Source: Prolixibacteraceae bacterium (GTDB taxonomy: Bacteria > Bacteroidota > Bacteroidia > Bacteroidales > Prolixibacteraceae). From it: a stretch of 64,000 nucleotides of DNA. The stretch's first letter is position 1; the number at the start of each line of letters is the position of its first letter. The stretch spans positions 1-64,000 of the forward strand of contig CANJNY010000012.1 of NCBI GenBank assembly GCA_947475715.1. Direction: 5' to 3'. Made by a program: the position numbers and the translations under genes. Below, in pieces: positions 53,278 through 63,831 of this stretch. Under the pieces are notes generated by a model, which worked only from the letters and a program-made list of their open reading frames with translations, was not told the origin of the DNA and ran no database searches.

Positions 53278-56200
53278 ATGATTAGGCTAATAATTTGTAT
53301 TTTAATTGTTTTACTAACAGTCGCATTCAAAATAAATGCCCAACAGCTTTATTTCAACCATCTTTCCGTAAATAACGGGTTATCGCAAGGGGTGAATAAC
53401 TGTATTTACAGAGACTCTAAAGGGTTTGTCTGGATCAGTTCGTATGACGGTCTCAACCGTTTTGATGGCGTAAACTGCATCACATTCCGTTCATCGATTC
53501 ATCATCCGGATGGGTTAAAAGGGACCTACTTTCTAAATATTCTGGAGGATCAAAATGCTAATCTTTGGATTGGGAGCGATGCCGGGCTTAACTTTTATAA
53601 CCGTAAGCTCGACCGGTTTACGAATTTCCGAATTGAAACTCTTGCCACAGAAAAGAAGTTTTGCTCACCTTTTTATATCGATGATAAAAATTGCATTTGG
53701 TTTGAGATCGATTCACAGATTGCAGTTTTTAATAGTGACAGCAAGGAATTCAGATTTGTTGACCGCGCAGAATGGACCGGAAAACTGACCATAATGCCAT
53801 TCCCCGGCCAGCTTTACAGGCCATTGGAGAAGATTTTGGTAACCTCCTCGAGCCCCTCTTTTGTATGGAAAGGGGGCGTGACAGGGACAATGGTTAAATG
53901 GCATCCCATCCGGCTGGAGATTCCCAACCTTCATATTACTGCATTATTACCTCAATCGAACAATAATTTTTGGCTTGGAGCAGGTGATGGAATCTATCGG
54001 TTTGAGAATACCCACATGCAGAATCACATCAGTCACTTTGAAAATAAAAAGATAGAACATATTGCTAATTTGCACCTTGACCGGAAAGGCACACTCTGGG
54101 CTGGTACGATCCACCAGGGTCTGTTTTCGGTTGATACCACGGCCAAAAAAGTGATAAATCAATACCAGAATTCATTATATGACAGTTATTCGATGGCCGG
54201 AAACCAGGTTCAATACATTAACAACGATGAACAGGGAGATTTATGGGTTTCAATTTGGGGGAAGGGGATCGATTATACGAGTCTGAATAAGTTCTGGTTT
54301 AATCATCATCTTAAGAAAGAAGAGACTGAATCAGTGGGTTCCGACAATTTCATCCGTTCTATTATTGAGGTTAACAATGAATTCTGGTGCGCCACACAAG
54401 CCGCCGGAATTTTAATCCTTGACAAAAATAAAAAGATCAAATCGACCTTCCGCAAAGGTCTTCCTATGTTTATCGAGTATTTATATCTGGATAACAAAAA
54501 CCAGGTTTGGCTGGCATCCTATGAAGGACTATTTCTGATTGATCCGGTGTCCCTGAAAATAACCCATATCCCATTTAATACTTCCGCATTTAGTCCAGCA
54601 TCTAATGAGTATAATTTTTTAAGGTGTTTAGAGAACGGATTAATGCTTGGCTCGACCAACGATGGTCTTTTTTTTATCGAAAAGAATCAGAATGCTTATC
54701 GGATAACACCGGCAAAGGGGATTAGAAATGAAAAGGAGATTTTCCTTACTTCATATACTGATCGGTTAAACCGGATTTACGTTTCTCGTTCATTTAAGGG
54801 ATTTGGTGTTTATCAGCGGTCAGATGATTCTTTAAAATTGCTGAAGGAGTTCTCCATCGAGGGGAGTATAAAATGCTTCAGCGAAACCAAAGACAGTATT
54901 TTATGGATTGGCTCTACCATCGGATTACTCAGGTTTAATAAAAATAGCCTGTCCATTGAACGAACATATACCACTAAAGACAACTTGAGCAATCACTTTA
55001 TTTATGGAATTGTGCCGGATGGTGATTATTTATGGCTAAGTACAAATGCAGGAATCAACAGGTTTGATGTGAGGGATAAAACGGTGAAAACCTTTACAAT
55101 GGCTGATGGCTTGCAAAGTAATGAATTTAATACCTATGCTTATTACAAAGCCAGGAATGGCGAGATTTTATTCGGAGGGGTAAATGGATTAAATTCGTTT
55201 TTTCCGGCTGAATTCAAGACTAACTCCTATCCTCCTCAGCTGATACTTACCGATATTCAAATAAATAACGTCGCTTACAGACCGGTAAATCCTGCAGAAA
55301 TAAGGGAACTTAATACGAATTACCATGAAAATACCCTTGGCTTTGATTTTGCCGTTATTCATTATGCCAACGCGGCAGCCAACACATTGAGGTATATACT
55401 GGTTGGATATGATAAAATATGGATTACCATTCCTGCCCGGAACTTCATCCGTTATACAAATCTTCCTGCAGGTCATTATACTCTGAAAGTGAAAGCATTT
55501 AGTGCTGATGGCATTGAAGCAGATGGAACCTATTCGCTGCCAATCACAATTGATCTACCCTGGTGGCTTAGCTGGTGGTTTAAGCTTTTTCTGGTGGTCA
55601 CCTTTTTTTCCATAGTCGTCTTATTAATTCGAAATTATACCAACACACGTCTTGCTAAAAAGCAAATTGAGCTTGAACGGATACAGTCTGTTGAGAAGGA
55701 ACGTAATAGGATCAGCCGTGATATGCATGATGATTTAGGTAGTGGGCTTACCGTAATTGCCATCCTGAGTGAGGTGGTAAAGACACAACTGAGTGAACCT
55801 GAAAAGGCAAGTAAATTACTCGATAAGATAGCGACTTCTTCGAGAGACCTGGTGGATAACCTGCAGGATATTATCTGGGTCCTGAATTCTAAATACGATA
55901 CGCTCGAAAGTTTAGCCGTTTATATCCGCGAATATGGCCTTAAATTTTTTGAATATCTCCCTGCAGATCTTGAATTTAATTACCCCCAGCATTTTTCGCA
56001 TGCCCATCTTAGTGAAGAGCAGCGACGAAATCTGTTTCTTACTGTAAAAGAGAGCTTTAATAACATTATGAAGTATGCAAAATGCAATAAGGTAACAGTG
56101 ACCATTGAGCAATTGCCCAATGAGATTCTTTTAAGCATAAAGGATGACGGAAAAGGTTTCGTTCCGGAAAAGGTCCGCTCCTATGGAAACGGACTTAAAA

Positions 56201-56328
56201 ATATGAAAAGCAGGATAGAGCTGGTCGGGGGAAGTTATTCGATCAACTCGGGTTGTGGAAAGGGAACCCTTACGGTTATACGATTCCAGAGTACCCCTTT
56301 TTTGTTACACCCAAAGCCATCAGAATAG
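53278..56328 (+). CDS. Reg_prop/Y_Y_Y sensor with NarL-type (HisKA_3) histidine kinase
   Basis: A signal peptide (MIRLIICILIVLLTVAFKIN-A) leads to Reg_prop propellers (FNHLSVNNGLSQGVNNCIYR, LWIGSDAGLNFYN and repeats), a Y_Y_Y domain (~690-750), one membrane helix (~765-785) and a HisKA_3 dimerisation segment with His817 in RISRDMHDDLGSG. The HATPase domain has KESFNNIMKYAKCN, DDGKGFVP and GNGLKNMKSRIELVGG. Periplasmic ligand unknown. The LuxR-type regulator gene starts 37 bp after the stop. Confidence 0.93.
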   Translation: MIRLIICILIVLLTVAFKINAQQLYFNHLSVNNGLSQGVNNCIYRDSKGFVWISSYDGLNRFDGVNCITFRSSIHHPDGLKGTYFLNILEDQNANLWIGSDAGLNFYNRKLDRFTNFRIETLATEKKFCSPFYIDDKNCIWFEIDSQIAVFNSDSKEFRFVDRAEWTGKLTIMPFPGQLYRPLEKILVTSSSPSFVWKGGVTGTMVKWHPIRLEIPNLHITALLPQSNNNFWLGAGDGIYRFENTHMQNHISHFENKKIEHIANLHLDRKGTLWAGTIHQGLFSVDTTAKKVINQYQNSLYDSYSMAGNQVQYINNDEQGDLWVSIWGKGIDYTSLNKFWFNHHLKKEETESVGSDNFIRSIIEVNNEFWCATQAAGILILDKNKKIKSTFRKGLPMFIEYLYLDNKNQVWLASYEGLFLIDPVSLKITHIPFNTSAFSPASNEYNFLRCLENGLMLGSTNDGLFFIEKNQNAYRITPAKGIRNEKEIFLTSYTDRLNRIYVSRSFKGFGVYQRSDDSLKLLKEFSIEGSIKCFSETKDSILWIGSTIGLLRFNKNSLSIERTYTTKDNLSNHFIYGIVPDGDYLWLSTNAGINRFDVRDKTVKTFTMADGLQSNEFNTYAYYKARNGEILFGGVNGLNSFFPAEFKTNSYPPQLILTDIQINNVAYRPVNPAEIRELNTNYHENTLGFDFAVIHYANAAANTLRYILVGYDKIWITIPARNFIRYTNLPAGHYTLKVKAFSADGIEADGTYSLPITIDLPWWLSWWFKLFLVVTFFSIVVLLIRNYTNTRLAKKQIELERIQSVEKERNRISRDMHDDLGSGLTVIAILSEVVKTQLSEPEKASKLLDKIATSSRDLVDNLQDIIWVLNSKYDTLESLAVYIREYGLKFFEYLPADLEFNYPQHFSHAHLSEEQRRNLFLTVKESFNNIMKYAKCNKVTVTIEQLPNEILLSIKDDGKGFVPEKVRSYGNGLKNMKSRIELVGGSYSINSGCGKGTLTVIRFQSTPFLLHPKPSE

Positions 56329-56330
56329 AT

Positions 56331-56338
56331 TACCTTTG
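56331..56338 (+). promoter_or_regulatory. -7 box before the LuxR-type regulator
   Basis: TACCTTTG matches TAnnTTTG and lies between the kinase stop and the regulator ATG (27 nt before it). It could give the regulator its own transcript. Confidence 0.4.
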
Positions 56339-56365
56339 AAGTAAAGCAGAAAATAATTATTCCGA

Positions 56366-56986
56366 ATGATCAGAGTAGTAATTATTGAGGATATCAAAGA
56401 GATACGCGAAGGATTGCAGATGCTTATTGACGGAAGTGACGGATATACCTGTATTCAGACTTTTGCCAATGGCGAAGAGGCACTTGAAAAGCTGCCACAG
56501 CTTTGTCCCGATGTGGCTTTAATGGATATTAATCTGCCGGGTATTAGCGGCATCGATGCGGTGCGAATTCTCAAAACAAAATGTATTCATACCCAATTTA
56601 TAATGAGTACGGTTTATGAAGATGATGAATCTATTTTTGAATCTTTAAAAGCCGGTGCAAGCGGCTATTTGCTTAAAAAAACAGCACCAGTCAAAATTCT
56701 TGATGCCATAACAGAGGTTTATCAGGGTGGATCACCTATGAGTGGTCAAATTGCCAGAAAAGTGATTGCCACTTTTCACCAAAAGGATCCAATCGAAGGA
56801 TCCGAATTACTCACCGACCGTGAAAAAGAGATTCTAAAATCATTGGCTAAAGGTTTGAGATACAAAGAAATTGCTTCAGAATTCAATATTAAACTCGAGA
56901 CCGTTCGCTCCCATGTACGGAATATCTATGAGAAATTACAGGTGCAAAGTCGTACCGAAGCCATCAACAGAATCAGGGGCAAATAG
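56366..56986 (+). CDS. NarL/FixJ-type response regulator
   Basis: 206 residues. Receiver domain with Glu8/Asp9, phosphoacceptor Asp54 in ALMDINLPGISG, Thr in IMSTVYEDD and Lys in YLLKKTAPV. The C-terminal LuxR helix-turn-helix reads LTDREKEILKSLAKGLRYKE then IASEFNIKLETVRSHVRNIY. Cognate partner of the HisKA_3 sensor directly upstream. Natural target candidates are the lipoprotein and barrel genes that start 226 bp downstream. Confidence 0.95.
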   Translation: MIRVVIIEDIKEIREGLQMLIDGSDGYTCIQTFANGEEALEKLPQLCPDVALMDINLPGISGIDAVRILKTKCIHTQFIMSTVYEDDESIFESLKAGASGYLLKKTAPVKILDAITEVYQGGSPMSGQIARKVIATFHQKDPIEGSELLTDREKEILKSLAKGLRYKEIASEFNIKLETVRSHVRNIYEKLQVQSRTEAINRIRGK

Positions 56987-57212
56987 CGCCCACATTTACA
57001 CGTCCAATTTTTTATCTAACACCTTTTGGGGATTGCAGGGATTGATCGTCGTATCCATCTTTGCAATAATCTAACGATGTTTTATGCTAACTAAGCTAAA
57101 TAAGCCTGGTTGGTAAAACTACATTCGCTAAATCCGGTTAAGCCGCTATTTGGTTTTGGCCAGATGTTAATGGAAGAATTGGATATAAATCACGCTGACT
57201 AACTGCTATGCT

Positions 57213-60200
57213 ATGAGTAAGATAATCTGTTGTTTGAGATTCATTATTATTGTAGTAATTGTGCCGATCGTCTTCGTTGCCGGATGTAAGAAAGATACAC
57301 CTAAGGCAATTCCCTCTGTTACAACATCGGAAGTCTCGGGTACAACCTCCACAACTACTTTAAGTGGTGGCGAAGTATGGAATGATGGTGGTGATGCAAT
57401 TACTGCCCGCGGAGTTTGCTGGGGTATTACGCCCGATCCTACCATGTCCAATTCCAAAACGACAGATGGGACCGGCGCAGGGTTATATACAAGTTCAATC
57501 ACCGGATTAAATCCCGGAACAACTTATTATATCAGAGCTTATGCTATAAATAGTATCGGTACAGCTTATGGTAAACAGGTGACCCTTTTGATGCCTGCAT
57601 TATTGCCCACTATTTCAACCTCAGCAGCCGCTTTAGTGACAGCTGTTACCGCATCAGGCGGTGGAACCATCGCCAGTGACGGAGGCGCTCCTGTAACAGC
57701 CCGGGGGGTTTGTTGGAGCGCTTCTCAGGTACCAACCACTGCAGGTTCAAAAACATCAGATGGGACAGGTGTCGGATTATTTACAAGCTCTCTGGCTGAC
57801 CTGATACCCGGAACGACTTATTACATCAGAGCCTATGCAACAAACAGTATCGGTACTGCATACGGAAACCAGATAACTCTGCAACTTCCTGCCCTGTTGC
57901 CAGTGATTACAACGAGCACTGCAACTGCTTCAACTGCAACAACTGCTTCCGGCGGAGGAAATATCACCAGTGACGGTGGCGCCCCTCTTACTGCCCGTGG
58001 TGTTTGCTGGGCCTCTTCTGCGGATCCAACCATTGCCGGTTCTAAAACAACCGACGGGACAACTACAGGAACTTTCAGCAGTTCCATCACCGGATTAAAT
58101 CCCGGAACGGCGTATTATATCAGGGCCTATGCTACAAACAGTGCGGGAACTGGGTATGGCAATCAGGTGACACTGGCGATGCCCGCTCAATTGGCAACCC
58201 TTTCAACTACAGCAGCCACATTAGCTGGTGCAACAACTGCATCAGGCGGCGGAAATATTACCCTTGACGGAGGATCGGCTATTACGTCACGAGGAATTTG
58301 CTGGAGTACACAGCAAACTCCGGTTACTTCAGGGGCAAAATCAACAGATGGCAGTGGTGCGGGACCATTTGCCAGTTCAATGACCGGTTTAATACCAGGT
58401 ACGACCTATTACATCAGAGCTTATGCCGTCAACAGCGTGGGAACTGCATATGGCGATCAGGTTACACTTTTAATTCCTGCTCTTATGCCAGTAATTTCAA
58501 CTTCCTCAGCAACTATTTTAACCGCAACAACTGCTTCGTGCGGAGGAAATATTACCGATGACGGTGGTTCAGCTGTTGTAGTGAGTGGCATATGCTGGAG
58601 TACATCACAGACCCCGACAACCGCAAATTCAAAAACGACAGAAGGCTCAGTGAAAGGAATATTCACAAGTTCCATGACCGCCCTAGTACCAGGCACAACT
58701 TATTATGTCAGGGCCTATGCAAGCAACACTGCGGGCACTGCCTATGGTAACCAGCTGACAATTTCAGTTCCTGCTCTATTGCCGGTTGTTTCAACTGCTA
58801 CCTTCGCAGCGTTGACCTCAACCACTGCATCCGGTGGAGGAACTGTTTTAAGCGATGGAGGAGCTGCTGTTTCTGCCCGTGGAATTTGCTGGAGTACTTC
58901 GCAAACTCCGACGACTTTGGATCCGAAATCAACGGATGGAAGTGGTATCGGAAGTTTTAATAGTACGATAACGGGATTAACCCCCGGAACAACTTATTAC
59001 ATCCGGGCCTACGCGATAAACAGTGCCGGAACTGCTTATGGAAATGCGGTAATGCTTGCCGTTTCAGCACTTATTCCTACACTTTCAACTTCTGCGGCTG
59101 CCATGGTAACTGCAAACTCTGCCTCGGGTGGTGGAAATATTACCGATGACGGAGGTTCGGCTATTACTGCCCGCGGAATATGCTGGAGTACTACACAGAA
59201 TCCCACAACATCAAGTTCAAAAAGTACAGATGGTTCAGCCAAAGGCATATTCACCAGTTCCATGACGGGATTATTGCCAGGGTCAACCTATTATATCAGA
59301 GCTTATGCTATAAACAGTGCCGGAACAGCCTATGGAAACCAGGTAATACTTGTTGTTCCTGCGCAGTTGCCGGTCGTTACAACTGCCGCGGCTGCATCAT
59401 TATCGTCAACCACGGCATCGGGCGGAGGGAATGTGACCAGTGATGGCGGAGGTACGGTTTCGTCCCGCGGAATTTGCTGGAGCACTTCGCAAACCCCGAC
59501 TACTTCAGATTCTAAAACAACAGATGGCAGCGGCTCCGGAGTATTTAACAGTTCGATAACCGGCTTAACACCCGGGGCAACCTACTATGTGAGAGCCTAT
59601 GCGATTAACAGTGTTGGAACCGCTTATGGAAGTTCGGTCGTGCTATCTGTTTCTGCACGTATTCCGATGCTTTCAACTTCGGCGGCAGCCATTTTAACAT
59701 CAACCACTGCCTCGGGGGGAGGAGATATAACCGATGACGGAGGTTCGGCAATAACTGCCCGCGGAATTTGCTGGAGTACTTCACAGACTCCGACAACATC
59801 AAATTCAAAAACTACAGATGGTGCAGCCAAAGGCATATTCACCAGTTCCATAACGGGTTTATTGCCAGGGTCAACCTATTATATCAGAGCTTATGCCATT
59901 AACAGTGCCGGAACAGCCTATGGCAACCAGGTAATGCTTGTGGTTCCTGCAGAGCTGCCTGTTGTTACAACCGCCACGGCCTCCGCATTATCGTCAACCA
60001 CGGCATCGGGCGGAGGGAATGTGACCAGTGATGGAGGAGGTACGGTTTCGTCCCGCGGAATTTGCTGGAGTAATACATCACAGACTCCAACAACTGCAGA
60101 TTTGAAAACAACTGATGGCAGTGGTACCGGCACTTTTAACAGCTCGATCACCGGCTTAACTCCCGGAACGACTTATTATATTAGAGCTTATGCAATTAAT

Positions 60201-62039
60201 AGTGCCGGAACAGCCTACGGGAGTGTGGTAATCGTATCCGTTTCAGCACTTCTTCCAACACTTTCAACTTCAGCGGCAGCCATTTTAACTTCAACCACTG
60301 CCTCGGGTGGAGGAAATATATCCGGTGACGGCGGATCAGCAATTACTGCGCGCGGAATCTGCTGGAGTACCTTACAGTCTCCGACCACATTGGATTCAAA
60401 AACATCGGATGGAACCGGTACAGGAACTTTCATTAGTTCGATGACCGGCTTAACACCCGGAGCAACCTATTATATACGGGCTTATGCTATCAACGGTACA
60501 GGAACAGCCTATGGCAACGAGGTTACTCTTATTGTACCGGCACAGCTTCCGGTCGTTACAACTGCAGCAGCAACAGCATTGACTTCAACAACGGCTTCAT
60601 GTGGCGGAAATGTGACCAGTGATGGAGGAGCTGTTGTTACGCTCCGCGGAATTTGTTATAGTATTGCAAATCAAACTCCAACGACCGCGGATTCGAAAAC
60701 AGGGGATGGCATCGGCACCGGATCATTCAACAGTTCGATGACTGGCCTGGCACCCGGAACAACTTATTTTATCAGGGCCTTCGCAATTAACATCGCCGGA
60801 ACAGCCTATGGGAATGTTATCACCCTGCCGATATCTGCTGCATTGCCAACATTAACCACAGATCAGGTCTCAAATATTACTGCGACCACTGCTCTTGCCG
60901 GTGGGAATATTTCCAGTGATGGAGGATCTGCGATAACTGCTCGTGGAGTATGCTGGAGTACATTACAGACTCCAACAATAAGCAATTCTAAAACTTCAGA
61001 TGGTACAGGCATCGGTGTATTTACCAGTTCCGTAACCGGATTGATAAATGCTACAACTTACTATTTGCGGGCCTACGCTACGAATAGTGCAGGAACAGCT
61101 TATGGTGCCCAGCAGACTTTTCAATCGTTGGCATTAGCTCCGGCACTGACCTCTGCAGCTCTTTCGCCGGTAACATTCACCTCATTTTCAGGTGGGGGAG
61201 AAGTTCTTTCCGATGGAGGATCTGCAGTTACTGCCCGCGGAATTTGCTGGAATACCTCTACTTTGCCAACCCTTTCAAACAGCTTTACAAACGATGGCAC
61301 AGGGTTAGGAGCTTTCACCAGTAATGCATCCGGACTCAGTCCAAATACACTTTATTACGTCCGGGCTTATGCTACCAATGCTGTAGGAACCACCTATGGC
61401 AGTGAAAATAGTATTACGTTAAACTTAAATGTTGCCGACCAGACTGTGATTGATATCGATCAGAATCTGTACCATACCGTAAAAATTGGGAATCAGGTGT
61501 GGATGGTTGAGAATCTGAGAGTAACCAGATTTAATAATGGAGTTGCAATACCCAATATTCCTGATACTAAGAATTGGGTTATACCGGGAACCGGATATTT
61601 CTGCTGGTTTAATAACGATATAACCACCTATTCAGGTTATGGCGCTCTTTACAACTGGTGGGCTTCGTCTGATGTTCGAAATGCTGCTCCTGTTGGGTGG
61701 CACGTTCCGACGGATGCTGAATGGACCGTACTAACTAATTACCTCGGCGGTGAACCTACAGCAGGATCCTTGCTGAAAGAAAAGGGGTCTACCCATTGGT
61801 CGGCAGCAAACGTCGATGGCACAAATCAGAGTGGATTTACAGGTCTTAATGGTGGAAGTCGTTTTGCCGACGGATCATTTGATCTGAATGGATTTTATGA
61901 TCTAAGCTTTTTCTGGAGTTCCACAGAGGATACGGCGGATTTAGCCGCTTCCAGAACCCTTTTCTCATCGAAAGGCTCAGTGTATAAGGGATCAAGCTCG
62001 AAATTGACAGGTATGTATATCAGGTGTGTGAAAGACTAA
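57213..62039 (+). CDS. giant lipoprotein: 14 beta-sandwich-like repeats plus FISUMP domain
   Basis: 1608 residues. Signal peptide with lipobox ending VAGC and KKDTPK after it. Fourteen tandem repeats of about 98 residues follow, each with the core (A/S)RG(I/V)CWS, DG and GTTYYIRAYAINSAGTAYG, like fibronectin-III-type surface modules; the Cys is conserved in every unit. The last ~190 residues are a Fibrobacter-succinogenes major paralogous (FISUMP) domain: DIDQNLYHTVKIGNQVWM, WHVPTDAEWTVLTNYLGG, FFWSSTED and MYIRCVKD. Likely a surface-anchored adhesin or binding protein. No start earlier than 57213 fits the signal. High DNA similarity between units shows recent duplication. Confidence 0.9.
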   Translation: MSKIICCLRFIIIVVIVPIVFVAGCKKDTPKAIPSVTTSEVSGTTSTTTLSGGEVWNDGGDAITARGVCWGITPDPTMSNSKTTDGTGAGLYTSSITGLNPGTTYYIRAYAINSIGTAYGKQVTLLMPALLPTISTSAAALVTAVTASGGGTIASDGGAPVTARGVCWSASQVPTTAGSKTSDGTGVGLFTSSLADLIPGTTYYIRAYATNSIGTAYGNQITLQLPALLPVITTSTATASTATTASGGGNITSDGGAPLTARGVCWASSADPTIAGSKTTDGTTTGTFSSSITGLNPGTAYYIRAYATNSAGTGYGNQVTLAMPAQLATLSTTAATLAGATTASGGGNITLDGGSAITSRGICWSTQQTPVTSGAKSTDGSGAGPFASSMTGLIPGTTYYIRAYAVNSVGTAYGDQVTLLIPALMPVISTSSATILTATTASCGGNITDDGGSAVVVSGICWSTSQTPTTANSKTTEGSVKGIFTSSMTALVPGTTYYVRAYASNTAGTAYGNQLTISVPALLPVVSTATFAALTSTTASGGGTVLSDGGAAVSARGICWSTSQTPTTLDPKSTDGSGIGSFNSTITGLTPGTTYYIRAYAINSAGTAYGNAVMLAVSALIPTLSTSAAAMVTANSASGGGNITDDGGSAITARGICWSTTQNPTTSSSKSTDGSAKGIFTSSMTGLLPGSTYYIRAYAINSAGTAYGNQVILVVPAQLPVVTTAAAASLSSTTASGGGNVTSDGGGTVSSRGICWSTSQTPTTSDSKTTDGSGSGVFNSSITGLTPGATYYVRAYAINSVGTAYGSSVVLSVSARIPMLSTSAAAILTSTTASGGGDITDDGGSAITARGICWSTSQTPTTSNSKTTDGAAKGIFTSSITGLLPGSTYYIRAYAINSAGTAYGNQVMLVVPAELPVVTTATASALSSTTASGGGNVTSDGGGTVSSRGICWSNTSQTPTTADLKTTDGSGTGTFNSSITGLTPGTTYYIRAYAINSAGTAYGSVVIVSVSALLPTLSTSAAAILTSTTASGGGNISGDGGSAITARGICWSTLQSPTTLDSKTSDGTGTGTFISSMTGLTPGATYYIRAYAINGTGTAYGNEVTLIVPAQLPVVTTAAATALTSTTASCGGNVTSDGGAVVTLRGICYSIANQTPTTADSKTGDGIGTGSFNSSMTGLAPGTTYFIRAFAINIAGTAYGNVITLPISAALPTLTTDQVSNITATTALAGGNISSDGGSAITARGVCWSTLQTPTISNSKTSDGTGIGVFTSSVTGLINATTYYLRAYATNSAGTAYGAQQTFQSLALAPALTSAALSPVTFTSFSGGGEVLSDGGSAVTARGICWNTSTLPTLSNSFTNDGTGLGAFTSNASGLSPNTLYYVRAYATNAVGTTYGSENSITLNLNVADQTVIDIDQNLYHTVKIGNQVWMVENLRVTRFNNGVAIPNIPDTKNWVIPGTGYFCWFNNDITTYSGYGALYNWWASSDVRNAAPVGWHVPTDAEWTVLTNYLGGEPTAGSLLKEKGSTHWSAANVDGTNQSGFTGLNGGSRFADGSFDLNGFYDLSFFWSSTEDTADLAASRTLFSSKGSVYKGSSSKLTGMYIRCVKD
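57320..61430 (+). repeat. 14-unit ~294-bp tandem repeat, partly in two-unit blocks
   Basis: The conserved Gly-(Ile/Val)-Cys-Trp codons recur near 57411, 57707, 57998, 58292, 58588, 58881, 59176, 59470, 59765, 60057, 60355, 60649, 60944 and 61240. Units 7, 9 and 11 resemble each other (DDGGSAITARGICW) and units 8 and 10 resemble each other (SDGGGTVSSRGICW), so the array has grown by two-unit (~590-bp) steps. Confidence 0.85.
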
Positions 62040-62129
62040 TTGGTTAATTCTGATTCACTTTTTGAATTTTAAAAAATAAAAATAATAGCAACTAATCTCA
62101 GCAATATTAACCCAACTTAAACCGGTTAT

Positions 62130-63821
62130 ATGAAAATTGGATATTTATGGATTGGACTATATTTTTTTCTGCTGATCTGTTTACCTTCTTTAGCTTTTTC
62201 GCAAGATCTTGGAAATTTAAGTAAACAAAAGCCGGTTGTTTTGTCGGGGTCATTATCATTAAGGTTAAATTCATTTTCTACCTCAGATACCCGATCAACG
62301 CGTGATCCTTTTTTCTGGACTGTCAGCGGTAGTCCAACGCTTACCATCTATGGAATTGCTTTTCCTTTCACTTTGGCCGTCAGTAATAAACAGAAAGACT
62401 TCAGACAACCTTTTAATATGTACGGTGTCAGTCCTTATTACAAAAAGATCAGGCTGCATGCCGGTTATCGCAGTGTCTATTTTTCCGATTATACGTTGGC
62501 TGATCATCTGTTTCTGGGAGGCGGAATTGAGGCAGAGCCTTCGATTTTCCGGTTTGGGTTCGTATATGGCCGTTTTATGAAAGCTATTGAACCGGTGAAA
62601 GATACTCTTGCAAGTCAATATGCTATACCATCTTTTGCCCGTAAAGGGTTTGCCGTAAAATTAGGCGTTGGGAAAGCGGACAATTATCTGGATTTAATTC
62701 TGCTAAAAATTCAGGATGATACTTCCTCACTAAAAGCTCATCCTGTTGATGTAGGTGTTGCCGCTGCATCGAATCTGGTGCTTGGTATCAAATCCAGACA
62801 AGTAATTGCTAAAATATTTTCCTTCGATCTGGATTTCGGAGTCAGTGCTTATACCAATGATCTCAGTGCAAGGGATCTCACAGACAACGATTACAAAGGA
62901 TTGGGCTTTATAAAAAATTTTTATACCCCGAAGGTATCGACCGAGTTTCTGACTGCAGGGAAGGCCAGTTTAGGGGTTAGGATAAAGAAAATGTCTGTAA
63001 AAATAAACTATCGGCGTGTGGAACCCGAATACCAGTCAATGGGAGCCTATTATTTGAATACGGATCTCGAAAACCTCACAATTGCTCCAAGCTGGCAGAT
63101 GTTTAAGAGCAAATTAAGAGTCAATGGAAGCCTTGGTTTACAGAGAAATAATATTTTCAAGAACAAGATAAATAATTCAGTCCGGACAGCTAATTCATTG
63201 TCAATGTCTTATGCGCCAAATTCCAAATGGGGTGCAAATATAAACTACAGCAACTATAACATGAGTCAGACACGAAACTACACTGTTGTACGTGATACTC
63301 TTATGATGGAGCAATTTTCGAATAATGTAAATGGCAGTGTTTACTATAATTTTGGTACGAAGACTCACAAGCAAAATGTAACGACTTCGATGAATTACAT
63401 GAAACTGGCAGATAATACCAATCGTAATTTACAATCGAATTCCACAACATCTGTAAATCCTACAGTATCGTATCGGTTTAATAATACGGACAAGAAATTC
63501 ACATTTAATGTCAATACAAATGCGAATAACTTTAAAACAGATAAAAATACCACCTTCCGCTGGGGCTTGTCATCAGGATTTTCGAAAACGTTGTTAAAGG
63601 ACAAATTTAAGACGGGTACAAACCTGAGTTATTTCTCCACACGGCTTAACGGGGCTGGTTACAGTTCCACGATTTCACTTGGAGGGAATGTGGGTTATCA
63701 ACCTGTTAAAGGTCATGCTTTAACTCTGGCATTGAATTTTGTAAATCGTTCATTTGCTGTTGGTAAACAGCCTGGAACGACCGATTTGTTAGGAAATTTT
63801 TGTTATACATTTAACTTTTAA
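62130..63821 (+). CDS. exported outer-membrane barrel-like protein
   Basis: 563 residues, signal peptide ending near LAFSQ. The mature part is a long series of alternating strands with Asn/Ser/Tyr-rich turns (NTNANNFKTDKNTTFRWGLS) and ends in an aromatic strand (GNFCYTFNF), as in outer-membrane beta-barrels. No named family recognised. It lies 90 bp after the lipoprotein and 10 bp before the next gene, so the three likely form a transcript; it may be the outer-membrane partner of the lipoprotein. Confidence 0.78.
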   Translation: MKIGYLWIGLYFFLLICLPSLAFSQDLGNLSKQKPVVLSGSLSLRLNSFSTSDTRSTRDPFFWTVSGSPTLTIYGIAFPFTLAVSNKQKDFRQPFNMYGVSPYYKKIRLHAGYRSVYFSDYTLADHLFLGGGIEAEPSIFRFGFVYGRFMKAIEPVKDTLASQYAIPSFARKGFAVKLGVGKADNYLDLILLKIQDDTSSLKAHPVDVGVAAASNLVLGIKSRQVIAKIFSFDLDFGVSAYTNDLSARDLTDNDYKGLGFIKNFYTPKVSTEFLTAGKASLGVRIKKMSVKINYRRVEPEYQSMGAYYLNTDLENLTIAPSWQMFKSKLRVNGSLGLQRNNIFKNKINNSVRTANSLSMSYAPNSKWGANINYSNYNMSQTRNYTVVRDTLMMEQFSNNVNGSVYYNFGTKTHKQNVTTSMNYMKLADNTNRNLQSNSTTSVNPTVSYRFNNTDKKFTFNVNTNANNFKTDKNTTFRWGLSSGFSKTLLKDKFKTGTNLSYFSTRLNGAGYSSTISLGGNVGYQPVKGHALTLALNFVNRSFAVGKQPGTTDLLGNFCYTFNF

Positions 63822-63831
63822 TCCCAAAGGC

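Noticed and set aside
57833-61318. Several 65-87-codon minus-strand frames
   Set aside because: They recur with the period of the lipoprotein repeats and are mirror frames of it.
57320-61430. Repeat array considered as CRISPR
   Set aside because: Units are ~294 bp, in frame and coding, with no spacers; no CRISPR array or cas gene is visible in the window.
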